Shown here: in pieces, positions 6,783-14,841 of the stretch
Layout: each line of letters starts with the position of its first letter
Numbering within the stretch: the first letter of the stretch is position 1
From: Clostridia bacterium
Lineage (GTDB): Bacteria > Bacillota > Clostridia > Christensenellales > Aristaeellaceae
Assembly (NCBI GenBank): GCA_017550745.1
Contig: JAFZOG010000183.1
Coordinates: 1 to 38,263, forward strand
Length of the DNA stretch: 38,263 bases
Direction of reading: 5' to 3'
Program-made: the position numbers and the translations under genes
Notes under the pieces: generated by a model
The model's database searches: none
Seen by the model: only the letters and a program-made list of their open reading frames with translations
Told to the model about the DNA's origin: nothing

Positions 6783-8126
6783 CTATGCCTTGCTCTTTCC
6801 TGTGGCCACGCCGTCGTAGCCCTGGGTGAGGGGGTCATAGGACCTGCGGGCCTGGACGGTGACGGTATCGCCCTGGAAGCAGAGCAGCATATCAAACCCG
6901 CAGGGGGCAAAGTCTATGGCAAAGCAGCGCACCCGCAGCACGCCGGGCGCCACCCAGCCGCCGGAGGCCATGGCAAAGACCGGCCAGCCGGGATAGCAGA
7001 TTTTCTCATTCTTTCCCTGGCCGAAGCGCAGGACGCACGGGCCCACGGCGTTTTCGTAATACAGCCTGTTGCCCTTCAGTTGCAGGGATGTAAGCTGCAG
7101 CTGGTTGCCTTCCTCGAAATAATAAACGGGCGTTTCAGGGAGGGCGTATTTCTTTTGGTTGGGCACCGCCTGGGTTTTCAGCCGCAGCGACACCGGCTCC
7201 ATGTCCTCCTCCCCGATGAAGGGATACACTTCCTCAAAAAACGCGTCGTAAATCCGCTGCACGCCGCAGGGGTCCAGGCGGGTATCAGCGATAGTAGACA
7301 GTACCGCTTTTTTATCCGGGCAGATGACGGCCAGCTGCCCGCCCAGGCCGTACATGGCAAAGCCCGCCCGGGTGCGCCAGCACTGCCAGCCGTAGCCGTA
7401 CTGCTCCTCCTCGTTGGCCTGCATCAGGGTTTCGATCTGCTTTTTCCCCATTTCCTTCACGAACCAGGCAGGCACAACGCCCTCGCCCCCGTTGAGCAAA
7501 CAGACCGCCACCCGGTGCATATCCCGCAGGCTCATGCACAGGCCCGTGCCGCCCTGGCAGCAGCCGGTGGGATCATTCAGCCAGCGCATGTCATCCTGAC
7601 GGCCCAGGGGTTTGAACAGACGCTCATTCAGGTAGTCGATCACCTGCTGTCCGCTCAAACGGACAACCAGCTTGGCCAATACCTGGGAGCAGCCCGTATC
7701 GTAATAAAACACCGTGCCCGGCGCATGGTCCGGCTTGCCGGTAAAGAAGGTTTTCGCCCAGTTATTATCCACGCCCTCCCGGTACGTCGTGCAGCGGTAG
7801 CAGGTGGCCATGCGCAGCATGTCCCGGATGGTCAGCGCCATCAGCCAGGGGGAGGGATTCTCCGGCAGCCAGTCCCGGAAATAATCCACGATGTGGTCGT
7901 CCAAACGGAGTTTTCCTTCGTCGATCAGCATGCCGACGGCGATGCCCGTCATGGTTTTGCTGACGGAATACATGCGGTGTACTTCGCCTTCCCTGAAAGG
8001 CGCGTAATACGCCTTCGCCTTTTCCTGCCCCTTGACGGACAGGATGAAGCCGTGCATCATCACGTCCTCTTTTTTCAGGCGCTTCACAAATTGATCGACG
8101 CGCGCCGCCAAACGGTGATCCGCCAT
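6783..8126 (-). CDS. Serine hydrolase of the beta-lactamase/class C penicillin-binding fold
   Basis: A 447-residue protein of the family that includes esterases, 6-aminohexanoate-dimer hydrolases and class C beta-lactamases. The SxxK nucleophile motif is S54-V-S-K57 in RMYSVSKTMTGIAVGMLIDE. The second motif is FYYDTGCSQVLAKLVVRLSG, with Tyr-Asp-Thr where Y-x-N or Y-S-T occurs in relatives. A third motif may be YGLGGQLAVICPDK. The C-terminal 150 residues form an extra domain rich in strands. No signal peptide is visible, so a cytoplasmic esterase or amidase is more likely than an antibiotic-resistance enzyme. The ATG is preceded by AAGGAAGG. Substrate unknown. Confidence 0.85.
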   Translation of the reverse strand: MADHRLAARVDQFVKRLKKEDVMMHGFILSVKGQEKAKAYYAPFREGEVHRMYSVSKTMTGIAVGMLIDEGKLRLDDHIVDYFRDWLPENPSPWLMALTIRDMLRMATCYRCTTYREGVDNNWAKTFFTGKPDHAPGTVFYYDTGCSQVLAKLVVRLSGQQVIDYLNERLFKPLGRQDDMRWLNDPTGCCQGGTGLCMSLRDMHRVAVCLLNGGEGVVPAWFVKEMGKKQIETLMQANEEEQYGYGWQCWRTRAGFAMYGLGGQLAVICPDKKAVLSTIADTRLDPCGVQRIYDAFFEEVYPFIGEEDMEPVSLRLKTQAVPNQKKYALPETPVYYFEEGNQLQLTSLQLKGNRLYYENAVGPCVLRFGQGKNEKICYPGWPVFAMASGGWVAPGVLRVRCFAIDFAPCGFDMLLCFQGDTVTVQARRSYDPLTQGYDGVATGKSKA

Positions 8127-8188
8127 GCTCTTTCCTTCCTTTCTCTTGCCGGGATGCGGGAGATGCGCTGCAGTGAGGAAACGAATGA

Positions 8189-8308
8189 TCCGAAAACCAG
8201 CTGCGCCTGGCCAATGGCAAGGCCCAGGAGCCGTCCATCAAAAAGCTGACCAAGGGCAACCTCACCATGCGGGACAAGTTTGAGGAAGCTGGGGTCAGCG
8301 TTACGTAA
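8189..8308 (+). pseudogene. C-terminal remnant of a lost gene
   Basis: An open stretch of 39 codons with no plausible start ends at TAA (8306-8308). Its translation (ENQLRLANGKAQEPS... ending FEEAGVSVT) has the composition and G/C-rich third positions of a real protein tail, unlike the surrounding non-coding frames, and it is followed 19 bases later by an intact terminator on the same strand. A TGA at 8186-8188 closes it upstream. The family is not recognised. I infer the 3' end of a gene whose front was replaced when the serine hydrolase gene, now facing it, arrived. Confidence 0.5.
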
Positions 8309-8326
8309 GGCATTTGTTTTATTCAT

Positions 8327-8385
8327 ATCAGGCAGGAAGCTTGGGCCGCGCGCAGGAGACGGGCTCAGGCGCCTGCCTGATTTTT
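8327..8385 (+). terminator. Terminator between the gene remnant and the GNAT gene
   Basis: ATCAGGCAGG (8327-8336) pairs with CCTGCCTGAT (8372-8381) and continues into TTTT. The long loop is itself GC-rich. It fits the plus-strand remnant and may also stop transcripts from the minus-strand GNAT gene. Confidence 0.65.
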
Positions 8386-8395
8386 GCTGTGCGCG

Positions 8396-9196
8396 TTAAA
8401 GATCCACCCCCGGCAGGGCGGTCACGGTGCGGACGAAGGCGGCGTTCAGGTGCTTCATCAGGGCCATCTGGGGCACGTTGCGGCGGAAAACGTGGGTGTA
8501 CATGGTGTTCACGCCCCGCTCCCGCAGCAGGGCGCAGGCCGCCCCCAGCAGGTTTTTCGCCATGCCCTGGCGGCGGGAATCCGAGCGGGTATAGATCATC
8601 AGCAGCGTGGCGCTGCTGCCCGCGCCGGTCACCACGGCCTCGCACAGGGGCTGGCCGTCCCGGTAAAAGCCAAGGGCCATGAAGTGCTGCTGCTGCTGCC
8701 ACAATTGCAGGTAATCCCGGGTGATGGGCTGGATGCGGTGCAGGTTGACGCGGGAAAGGAAGGCGTTCTGGCCGGCCTCGTCCTGCAGGGGCACGGAGGC
8801 GAAGGTCAGGCCCATGGGCGCCTGGGGGATGCCCATGGGCGGAACGAAGCGGTACATGTCCTCCCCGTCGTCGTTGCGCAGGCCGCAGGATTCATAGAAG
8901 GAAAGCAGCTCCGTGTCCTTGGGGTCCACCTGGGTATACAGGCGGGCGGGAAGCTCCGGATACTGGGCCTTGAGCTGCTCGGCCCTGGCCAGCAGCGCGC
9001 CGAACATCAGCGCCCGGGCGGTGGGCTGGCAGTCGATCTGCATAAAAATATGATTGGGCCGCTCGGGATACAATTGCCCCTGGAAAAACTGCATCACATA
9101 GCCGGTGCCCAGCTGGATGGACATATCATTCGCTACAAAAAACACGTTTTCCGGCGCTACGCCCTGAAACGGCGCCTGCGGATGGGTAATACGCAT
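8396..9196 (-). CDS. GNAT-family N-acetyltransferase with two GNAT-like halves
   Basis: A 266-residue protein. The C-terminal half (about 150-266) has the clear acetyl-CoA motif RSDSRRQGMAKNLLGAACAL (R-R-Q-G-M-A matches Q/R-x-x-G-x-G/A), followed by a strand and NVPQMALMKHLNAAFVRT. The N-terminal half also looks like a degenerate GNAT fold: a helix RALMFGALLARAEQLKAQ, then LYTQVDPKDTELLSFYESCG, the usual small-side-chain ending of the fold. Tandem GNATs often have one active and one structural half. The ATG is preceded by AAGGGG. It lies 33 bases downstream of the GMP-synthase-like gene on the same strand, so the two are probably one transcript. Substrate unknown. Confidence 0.85.
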   Translation of the reverse strand: MRITHPQAPFQGVAPENVFFVANDMSIQLGTGYVMQFFQGQLYPERPNHIFMQIDCQPTARALMFGALLARAEQLKAQYPELPARLYTQVDPKDTELLSFYESCGLRNDDGEDMYRFVPPMGIPQAPMGLTFASVPLQDEAGQNAFLSRVNLHRIQPITRDYLQLWQQQQHFMALGFYRDGQPLCEAVVTGAGSSATLLMIYTRSDSRRQGMAKNLLGAACALLRERGVNTMYTHVFRRNVPQMALMKHLNAAFVRTVTALPGVDL

Positions 9197-9229
9197 CTGT
9201 CATTCCCCTTGTATCATGAGTTCCGTTGA

Positions 9230-10681
9230 TTACTGCCACTCAATGGACGAAAAGTTTTCGCTGGAGGTCAGGTCATACACCACGCGGCTCACATTGGGCA
9301 GGTCGCGCCGGATCAGCTCCGCCACGTTTTCCATCACGTCATAGGGAAGGCGGGCGGCGTAGGTCTGGCTGCGCTCGCTGGTGTACACCGCGCGGAGGCA
9401 GAGCACGTTTTCTTTTTCGTTTCCCGGCAGGGGCAGCAGCACGGCGAAGAACTGCCACAGCCGCTTGGCGGCGCCGGAACGGGCCAATTCGCTCCTGAAA
9501 ATCGCGTCCGCTTCCCGCAGGATGCGCAGCCGCTCCTGCGTCACCTCGCCGATAATGCGCAGGGCCAGGCCGCTGGCCGGGAAGGGCTGGCGGGCGATGA
9601 TGTCCTGGGGTATGCCCAAAAAATCAGCCACGGAGCGGATCTCTTCCTTGAACAGGTCGCGCACAGGCTCGATGAGGGGCACGTCCGCGCCGGCGGCGGG
9701 GGCGGCGGGCCGGTTGCCGAACATCACGTCGTTGCAGCTGGTGCCGCGTATGAGGGCGTTAAAGCCGCCCAGCCCGGCCTCGGTCTCCTGCAGGATCCGG
9801 CGGATCAGGCCGTTGATGGCCGTCCGCTTTTCCTCCGGATCGGTCACGCCCCGCAAGGCGTCCAGAAAGCGTTCCTCAGCGGAGACGCAGGTAATGTCCA
9901 TCCCCGCTTCGTCGCGGTAATACGCCAGAAAATCCTGGGCCTCCCGCTCCCGGAGCAGGCCGGTGTCCACGAAAATACATTTCAGCCTGTTGCCCAGCGC
10001 CTTATGGGCCAGCATAGCGCTGACCCCGCTGTCCAGCCCGCCGGTCATGGTGCACACGGCGCGGCCGTCCTTGACCAGCCGACGGATCTCCTCCACCGCC
10101 CGGCTGACGAAAGCGTCCTCGTCCCACCAGGCGGCGCAGCCGCAGATATTGAACGCGAAATTGCGCAGGATGGCGGAGCTCTCCGGGTCGTTCTGCTCCA
10201 CCTGAAACTGCATCGCGTACAGCGGCAGGCTTTCATGCGCAAAGCCTACTACCGTTTCCTGGGCGTGGCACAGGGGCCGCACCTGCGGCGGCAGGCGCAT
10301 CTCCCGGACGCACTGCAGCAGGCGTTCGCCGTTTTCCACCTCCCGCAGCAGGGGGGATTCCTGATATTTCAGCTCCATCACCGCGCCTTGCAGCACGGGT
10401 TCCCCCACCTCGCCCCCCAGGCATTCCAGCAGCGATGCCGCGGCGTCCCCCAGGGCCAGCATGGGGATGCCGGAGGAGGGGATGCGCCCGTCCAGCCCGG
10501 CGGGGGTGACGCCCGCCACGCCGCCGGCCAGCAGCAGGCCCAGCGGCTCCTGGGCCTGGATCTCCTCCAGGGTGGTATTCCCCGGAACGATTTTACAGAA
10601 AACGCGCTCGGAACGCAGCTTCCGCGTGACAGCGCGGCTGGCAGAGTCGTCATAATTCAGCACCAGCACCATATCGCGCAT
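9230..10681 (-). CDS. GMP-synthase-like protein with a dead glutaminase domain
   Basis: A 483-residue protein with the full three-domain layout of GuaA: class I amidotransferase-like (about 1-180), ATP pyrophosphatase (about 190-365) and dimerisation domain (to 483). The ATP-PPase core is kept: TMTGGLDSG (P-loop, 211-219), CIFVDTGLLRERE, IEPVRDLFKEEIR and RQPFPASGLALRIIGEVT. The amidotransferase nucleophile motif GICYG is replaced by ALGDA (Cys to Gly78) and the catalytic His of QFHPE is Gln160 (QFQVE). The IKSHHNVGGLP motif and the C-terminal SKPPATIEWE are also altered (SSENFSSIEWQ). It may use free ammonia, or act on a substrate other than XMP. The start follows AAGGAGG at 7 bases; the upstream in-frame ATG at 10687 is too close to it. 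The intact frame argues against decay. Confidence 0.85.
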   Translation of the reverse strand: MRDMVLVLNYDDSASRAVTRKLRSERVFCKIVPGNTTLEEIQAQEPLGLLLAGGVAGVTPAGLDGRIPSSGIPMLALGDAAASLLECLGGEVGEPVLQGAVMELKYQESPLLREVENGERLLQCVREMRLPPQVRPLCHAQETVVGFAHESLPLYAMQFQVEQNDPESSAILRNFAFNICGCAAWWDEDAFVSRAVEEIRRLVKDGRAVCTMTGGLDSGVSAMLAHKALGNRLKCIFVDTGLLREREAQDFLAYYRDEAGMDITCVSAEERFLDALRGVTDPEEKRTAINGLIRRILQETEAGLGGFNALIRGTSCNDVMFGNRPAAPAAGADVPLIEPVRDLFKEEIRSVADFLGIPQDIIARQPFPASGLALRIIGEVTQERLRILREADAIFRSELARSGAAKRLWQFFAVLLPLPGNEKENVLCLRAVYTSERSQTYAARLPYDVMENVAELIRRDLPNVSRVVYDLTSSENFSSIEWQ

Positions 10682-10778
10682 AAGCATTCCTCCTTACGGG
10701 AGTTTCAAGGTATCTTATATCCTTTCGACACGGAAGATAAAAATCCTGCTCAGGGCAGGGAAAAGGGACAACTATTTG

Positions 10779-11108
10779 CTCGGGCACCATTCACTTATCT
10801 GGGGGAAACCATTCTTTGGAGGTCAAAGAATGGTTTCCCCCGGCCCCCTATCCAAGAAAGCCATAAAGAAAAACAAACACAGTAGGCTGAGCCTTACAGT
10901 AAAAGCCTTTCCTTTTCTACAGCCTTTCCCGGAGGGGGACGAACCGCCGATGGCCGCCTGTGGCGGAAATCTCATCGACGGTGAAATCAGCCGAAACGAG
11001 CAATGTCCGCATGAAGCGGACTTGCTGCTTTTTAGGCCGCGGACCTGGGGGAACCGCTCTTTGGGCATCAAAGAGCGGTTCCCCCAGAAATACCTGTGCT
11101 CGGGCACG
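10779..11108. repeat. Palindromic element with twin GGGGGAA hairpins
   Basis: Near each end lies a perfect hairpin: GGGGGAAACCATTCTTTG (10801-10818) with its complement at 10824-10841, and GGGGGAACCGCTCTTTG (11047-11063) with its complement at 11069-11085. The same word GCTCGGGCAC flanks the element on both sides (10778-10787 and 11098-11107). Between them is a third stem, AGCAA-T-GTCCGC with GCGGAC-TTGCT (10999-11026), followed by a run of T (11029-11033), which could terminate plus-strand transcripts. There is no coding sequence. It fills most of the gap between the divergent GMP-synthase-like and response regulator genes. Confidence 0.8.
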
Positions 11109-11135
11109 GAAAACGTGCGATTGTGTGTCACCGTA

Positions 11136-11165
11136 TTGCGAAGCCGGGCGGCGGCGTGGTATAAT
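11136..11165 (+). promoter_or_regulatory. Promoter of the two-component operon
   Basis: TTGCGA (11136-11141), 18 bases, TATAAT (11160-11165). The start codon of the regulator is about 36 bases downstream, preceded by CGGAGGG. Confidence 0.7.
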
Positions 11166-11200
11166 GATCAAGGAAAAAGCGCTGCCCGGAGGGAAAAAGG

Positions 11201-11899
11201 ATGAACAAAAAAAAATTGATATTGATCGCCGACGATGAGATCGGCATTCACGAATCGCTGCGGATGTATCTGACGCGGGAGGGGTATGAGGTCTATTCGG
11301 TGTTCCGGGGGGACGACGTGATGGAGGCGTTCCAGCGGATGCGGCCCGACCTGGTGATCCTGGACATCATGATGCCCGGCCGCGCGGGCACGCAGGTGTG
11401 CGCGGACATCCGGGCCGTTTCCATGACGCCCATCATCATGCTGACCGCCAAGGGCGAGGAAGTGGACAAACTGCTGGGGTTTGCCCTGGGCGCGGACGAC
11501 TATATCGTAAAGCCCTTCTCCCCGCGGGAGATCGTGAGCCGCATCGCGGTGATTTTCCGCCGCATGAACCAGATGCAGGCCGCGCCCGAGGAGGGCAGGC
11601 TGACGGTGGGCAACACGGAAATCGACCTGCGCTGCTACGAGGTGCGGGTGAAGGGCGAAAGCGTGCTCCTCTCCCCAAAGGAAGTGGAGATCCTGCACCT
11701 GATGGCCAGCCACCCGCGCCAGGTGTTCACGCGGGAACAGCTGCTGGACAATATCTGGGGCTTTGACTTCAACGGCGACCCCCGGGTGGTGGACACCAGC
11801 ATCAAGCGCATCCGCAAAAAGCTGCCGGAGGATACGGACGTGATCCTGCGCTCCGTGTACGGCGTGGGGTACAAGGTGGAGGTACAGGGGGATGCGTAA
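11201..11899 (+). CDS. OmpR/PhoB-family response regulator
   Basis: A 232-residue regulator. The receiver domain (1-120) has the acidic pair ADDE, the phosphoacceptor D55 in VILDIMMPGRAG, the conserved T/S in MLTAKGEE and K in VKPFSPREI. The winged-helix domain (about 133-230) has the PhoB-type pattern: LSPKEVEILHLMASHPRQVF, REQLLDNIWGFDF, VDTSIKRIRKKL and VYGVGYKVE. It overlaps the kinase gene by 8 bases, so the two form a coupled pair. The stimulus cannot be read from sequence. PhoB/R-like and WalR-like systems share this architecture. Confidence 0.93.
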   Translation: MNKKKLILIADDEIGIHESLRMYLTREGYEVYSVFRGDDVMEAFQRMRPDLVILDIMMPGRAGTQVCADIRAVSMTPIIMLTAKGEEVDKLLGFALGADDYIVKPFSPREIVSRIAVIFRRMNQMQAAPEEGRLTVGNTEIDLRCYEVRVKGESVLLSPKEVEILHLMASHPRQVFTREQLLDNIWGFDFNGDPRVVDTSIKRIRKKLPEDTDVILRSVYGVGYKVEVQGDA

Positions 11900-13613
11900 A
11901 TTTTCCTCCTCCTTCTCGCGGCTGCTGATGCTGATCCTGATCATCATCGTGTGCGTGGCGGGGGCGCTGGTGGCCCTGAGCAGCTACTACTTTCAGGACA
12001 TCTACGCCGGTTCGCTGTACGAAACCATCTCCAGCGGCCTGCGGGAAGCGGAAAACCTGTACGTCCTGTACGACATCGGCCTCATCGACTACAGCACCCT
12101 GTATTCGGCGGTGAACCCCGTTCTGAACATGGACGGGGACTTTTATATGCTCCTTTCGCCGTCGCGCAGTGTGATCGCCTACACCGAATCCGCCGCCCCC
12201 TATTTTACCGGCGGCACCCTCACCGAGCTGCTGGACGCGGCGGATACCAACGCCTCCGCCATCGTGCGCAAGCAGGCGGGCAGGAAAACTGCGCTGATCG
12301 CCCTGCGCAAAACGGACACGGGCTACGTGCTGGCCGGGCGGCCCATGCGCACCCTGTCCGGCGCGGCGATATCCTTCCGCAACCGGATGCTGATTTCCAT
12401 GGGCGTGCTGCTGCTGGGAATGGTGGCGGTCAGCGCCTTTTCGGCCCGGCGCGCGGTGCGTCCGGCGCGGATCATCACGGAAATGGCGGGCAGGCTGGTG
12501 CAGGGCGAGCATGTGACGCTGCCGGAAAACCTGCCGGGAGAGGAGATCCGGGAAATCGCCATCGCCCTGAACCAGATGAGCGCCACCGTATCCCAGGCCA
12601 TCGGCGATCTGAAATGCGAGAAGGAAACCATGGCCCTGATCCTGGAGGGCCTGAGCGAGGGCATCCTGGCCGTGGACGAAAAGGGCTGCATCCTGCATGA
12701 GAACGCCGCCGCGTGGAAGCTGCTGGGCGGCGGGGAAACGGACGCCTGCAGGGCCGTGATGGCCGCCCTGCGGGAAAACACGGATAAGGAGCACTGGAAC
12801 AAGAAGTACAACGCCGACGGCCGGGTGCTGTACTTCGCCATGTCCCGCCTGCCCTCCGAAAGCAGGCTGGGGCGGAACCGGGGCTCCGTGGCCCTCATCC
12901 GGGACATCACCGAGCAGGAGCGCCTGGAGCGCACCCGCCACGACTATGTGGCGAATGTTTCCCATGAGCTGCGCACGCCCCTGGCCTCCATCCGGGGCCT
13001 GGGGGAAGGGCTGCGGGACGGCCTGGTGACGGAGGAAAAAGACCGGCAGCGGTATTACAATATCATCGTGGAGGAGATCACCCGCCTGTCCAGGCTGGTC
13101 AACGACATGCTGGAGCTGAGCAGCCTCCAGTCCAATCCCGCCGCCTTTGAGATGGAGCGGGTGGACCCCAACGAATTGGTGTACGACCTGCACGACCGCA
13201 ACAGCAGCCTGTTCACCGAAAAGCGGATCGACTTCCGGCGGGCCCTGCCCCAGGAGCCGCTGCCCGACATCCGCTCCAATGAGGACAGGCTGTCCCAGGT
13301 GCTGACCATCTTCCTGGACAACGCCCGGAAATTCACCCCCGAGGGCGGGGAAGTGACCCTGGGCGCGGAAAAGACGGCGGACGGCGTCCGCTTCTATGTC
13401 CGGGACAACGGCATCGGCATGGACGAGGAGACCCGGCGCCTGGCCTTCGACCGCTTCCACCAGGCCGAGCGCAGCCACAGCGGCAAGGGCAGCGGCCTGG
13501 GCCTGTCCATCGCCAGGGAGGTATTGCAGAAAATGGGGGTGGAAATCACGCTCACCAGCGCTTTGGGCCAGGGAAGCGAGTTTTCCTTTGTGATACCGGA
13601 TCAGGCGAAATAG
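11892..13613 (+). CDS. PhoR-type membrane sensor histidine kinase
   Basis: A 573-residue kinase, partner of the regulator it overlaps. Order: first membrane helix (about 10-33), an extracytoplasmic sensor region of about 130 residues, second membrane helix MLISMGVLLLGMVAVSAF (about 166-183), a HAMP linker, a PAS domain (ILEGLSEGILAVDEKGCIL), the HisKA domain with H358 in HDYVANVSHELRTPLASIRG, then the ATPase domain with N-box FLDNARKF, G1 RDNGIGMDEE and G2 GKGSGLGLSIA. All catalytic boxes are intact. The sensor region contains no cysteine and no recognised ligand-binding family. It converges with the phosphatase gene, with only 11 bases between the two stops. Confidence 0.93.
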   Translation: MRKFSSSFSRLLMLILIIIVCVAGALVALSSYYFQDIYAGSLYETISSGLREAENLYVLYDIGLIDYSTLYSAVNPVLNMDGDFYMLLSPSRSVIAYTESAAPYFTGGTLTELLDAADTNASAIVRKQAGRKTALIALRKTDTGYVLAGRPMRTLSGAAISFRNRMLISMGVLLLGMVAVSAFSARRAVRPARIITEMAGRLVQGEHVTLPENLPGEEIREIAIALNQMSATVSQAIGDLKCEKETMALILEGLSEGILAVDEKGCILHENAAAWKLLGGGETDACRAVMAALRENTDKEHWNKKYNADGRVLYFAMSRLPSESRLGRNRGSVALIRDITEQERLERTRHDYVANVSHELRTPLASIRGLGEGLRDGLVTEEKDRQRYYNIIVEEITRLSRLVNDMLELSSLQSNPAAFEMERVDPNELVYDLHDRNSSLFTEKRIDFRRALPQEPLPDIRSNEDRLSQVLTIFLDNARKFTPEGGEVTLGAEKTADGVRFYVRDNGIGMDEETRRLAFDRFHQAERSHSGKGSGLGLSIAREVLQKMGVEITLTSALGQGSEFSFVIPDQAK

Positions 13614-13624
13614 GCGATGGGAGG

Positions 13625-14026
13625 CTATTCTCCCCCGATCCCCGCCCGCTTCAGCGCTTCCAGCAGCCGTTCCGCGCAGCGCTCATAGGCCGCGTCGCCG
13701 CCGCCGTAGGGGTCGGGGATCTCGGGGTACAGCACGTCCGCTTTGGCGGCGGTTTCCGGGAAACGGGCGTTCAGCGCGTCCCACTGGCTGTTCGTCATGA
13801 CCCAGACCTGGTCCGCCGCCAGGATCATCTCCTCCGTCACCTGCCGCGCCCGGTGGCCGGTCAGGTCTGCCCCGTGCAGCGCTGCCGCCCGGATGGCTTT
13901 TTGCGAAGCGGGGCTGCCCGGCCGGGCCATGATCCCCGCGGACGCGGCCTCGGCGCCCCGGTTCCGTGCGAACGCCGCCGCCATGGGGCTGCGGCAGGTA
14001 TTTCCCGTGCAAATGAAAAGAATCAT
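13625..14026 (-). CDS. Low-molecular-weight protein tyrosine phosphatase family
   Basis: A 133-residue cytoplasmic protein. The active-site loop C-x5-R is at the N-terminus (MILFICTGNTCRSPMAAAFA, C6 to R12), and the general-acid Asp is in the C-terminal IPDPYGG motif. The signature fits LMW-PTP rather than thioredoxin-type arsenate reductase. In Gram-positive bacteria such enzymes dephosphorylate protein tyrosine or protein arginine. AAGGAGG stands 7 bases before the ATG. It is a single gene, convergent with the two-component operon and divergent from the phosphoribosyltransferase gene. The N-terminal CTGNTCRS form is common among clostridial arginine-phosphatase-like members, but the substrate is not proven by sequence. 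Confidence 0.88.
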   Translation of the reverse strand: MILFICTGNTCRSPMAAAFARNRGAEAASAGIMARPGSPASQKAIRAAALHGADLTGHRARQVTEEMILAADQVWVMTNSQWDALNARFPETAAKADVLYPEIPDPYGGGDAAYERCAERLLEALKRAGIGGE

Positions 14027-14055
14027 ACACGCGCCTCCTTCCTGCGCTGTTTTAT

Positions 14056-14084
14056 TTGACAGAAGCTGTTTTATCTGGTATGAT
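14056..14084 (+). promoter_or_regulatory. Promoter of the phosphoribosyltransferase gene
   Basis: A consensus TTGACA (14056-14061), 17 bases, then TATGAT (14079-14084): one of the best sigma-A-type promoters in the window. Confidence 0.8.
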
Positions 14085-14137
14085 ATTGAAAAGAAAAAAC
14101 ATCATGCGTTGACATGCAATAGGAGGATTGATTATTC

Positions 14138-14779
14138 ATGGCGATTCAGCTGATCAAATACCCGACGGCGAATTCCAACCTGCCGCTGCGCGTGGCCCGG
14201 GGGCACTTTGCCACCAGCCACAGCCACATCAACTACTACATCGACCTGACCATGACCAAGCACCGCCTTTCCGAGGCCCGGGAGGCGGCGGTGCAGCTGG
14301 CCTCCGCCTTCAAGCCCTCCACCATCATCGACACCATCCTGTGCCTGGACGGCACGGAGGTGGTGGGCGCCTGCATGGCCAGCGAGCTGACCCGGGCGGG
14401 CTTCATGAACATGAACGCCCACCGCACCATTTACGTGGTCACCCCGGAGCACACCACGGGCAGCCAGCTGCTGTTCCGCGACAACTCCGCGCCCATGATC
14501 GTGGGCAAGCACGTGCTGGTGCTGGCCGCCTCCGTTACCACGGGCTACACCGCCAAGGCCGCCATCGACGCCATCAACTATTACAGCGGCATTCCCGTGG
14601 GCATCAGCGCCATTTACGCCTCTGTGGATTCCTGCGAGGGCTTCCCCATCGTGTCCATTTTCAACATGGAGCGCGACCTGATGGACTACGAAAGCCACGA
14701 CAGCCACGACTGCCCCCTGTGCAAGGCCGGGGTAAAGGTGGACGCGCTGGTGAACGCTTTCGGCATCTCCAGCTTTTAA
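14138..14779 (+). CDS. Orotate-phosphoribosyltransferase-like protein
   Basis: A 213-residue type I phosphoribosyltransferase. The PRPP-binding region is GKHVLVLAASVTTGYTAKAA (about residues 127-146), where canonical enzymes have V-L-V-V-D-D-x-x-T-T-G-x-T; here the two acidic residues are replaced by Ala-Ala, which is unusual for an active PRTase. Residues 60-75 hold the conserved IDTILCLDGTEVVGACMA strand-helix. The tail YESHDSHDCPLCKAGVKVDA has a CPLC motif with nearby histidines, suggesting metal binding. AGGAGG is 11 bases before the ATG. No other pyrimidine gene is nearby. Automatic annotation would probably call it PyrE, but the altered PRPP loop leaves this open. Confidence 0.7.
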   Translation: MAIQLIKYPTANSNLPLRVARGHFATSHSHINYYIDLTMTKHRLSEAREAAVQLASAFKPSTIIDTILCLDGTEVVGACMASELTRAGFMNMNAHRTIYVVTPEHTTGSQLLFRDNSAPMIVGKHVLVLAASVTTGYTAKAAIDAINYYSGIPVGISAIYASVDSCEGFPIVSIFNMERDLMDYESHDSHDCPLCKAGVKVDALVNAFGISSF

Positions 14780-14841
14780 AGCATAGGCGGCTTTGTTCGG
14801 CTGAGACAGGTTGAAGAATTTTGAGGTAAGGGGAAATCGCT

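Noticed and set aside
6768-8249. Long plus-strand open frames opposite the serine hydrolase and other genes (Gly/His/Ala-rich)
   Set aside because: They are antisense shadows of GC-rich genes: no ribosome binding site, no recognisable domain, and the opposite frame has complete family motifs.
9230-10681. Calling the GMP-synthase-like gene a pseudogene
   Set aside because: The frame is full length with a good ribosome binding site, an intact ATP-binding loop and conserved domain layout; the changes are confined to specific motifs.
10823-11131. Open frame of about 100 codons on the minus strand within the GGGGGAA element
   Set aside because: It is made of the palindromic arms, lacks a ribosome binding site and matches the hairpin structure rather than a protein.
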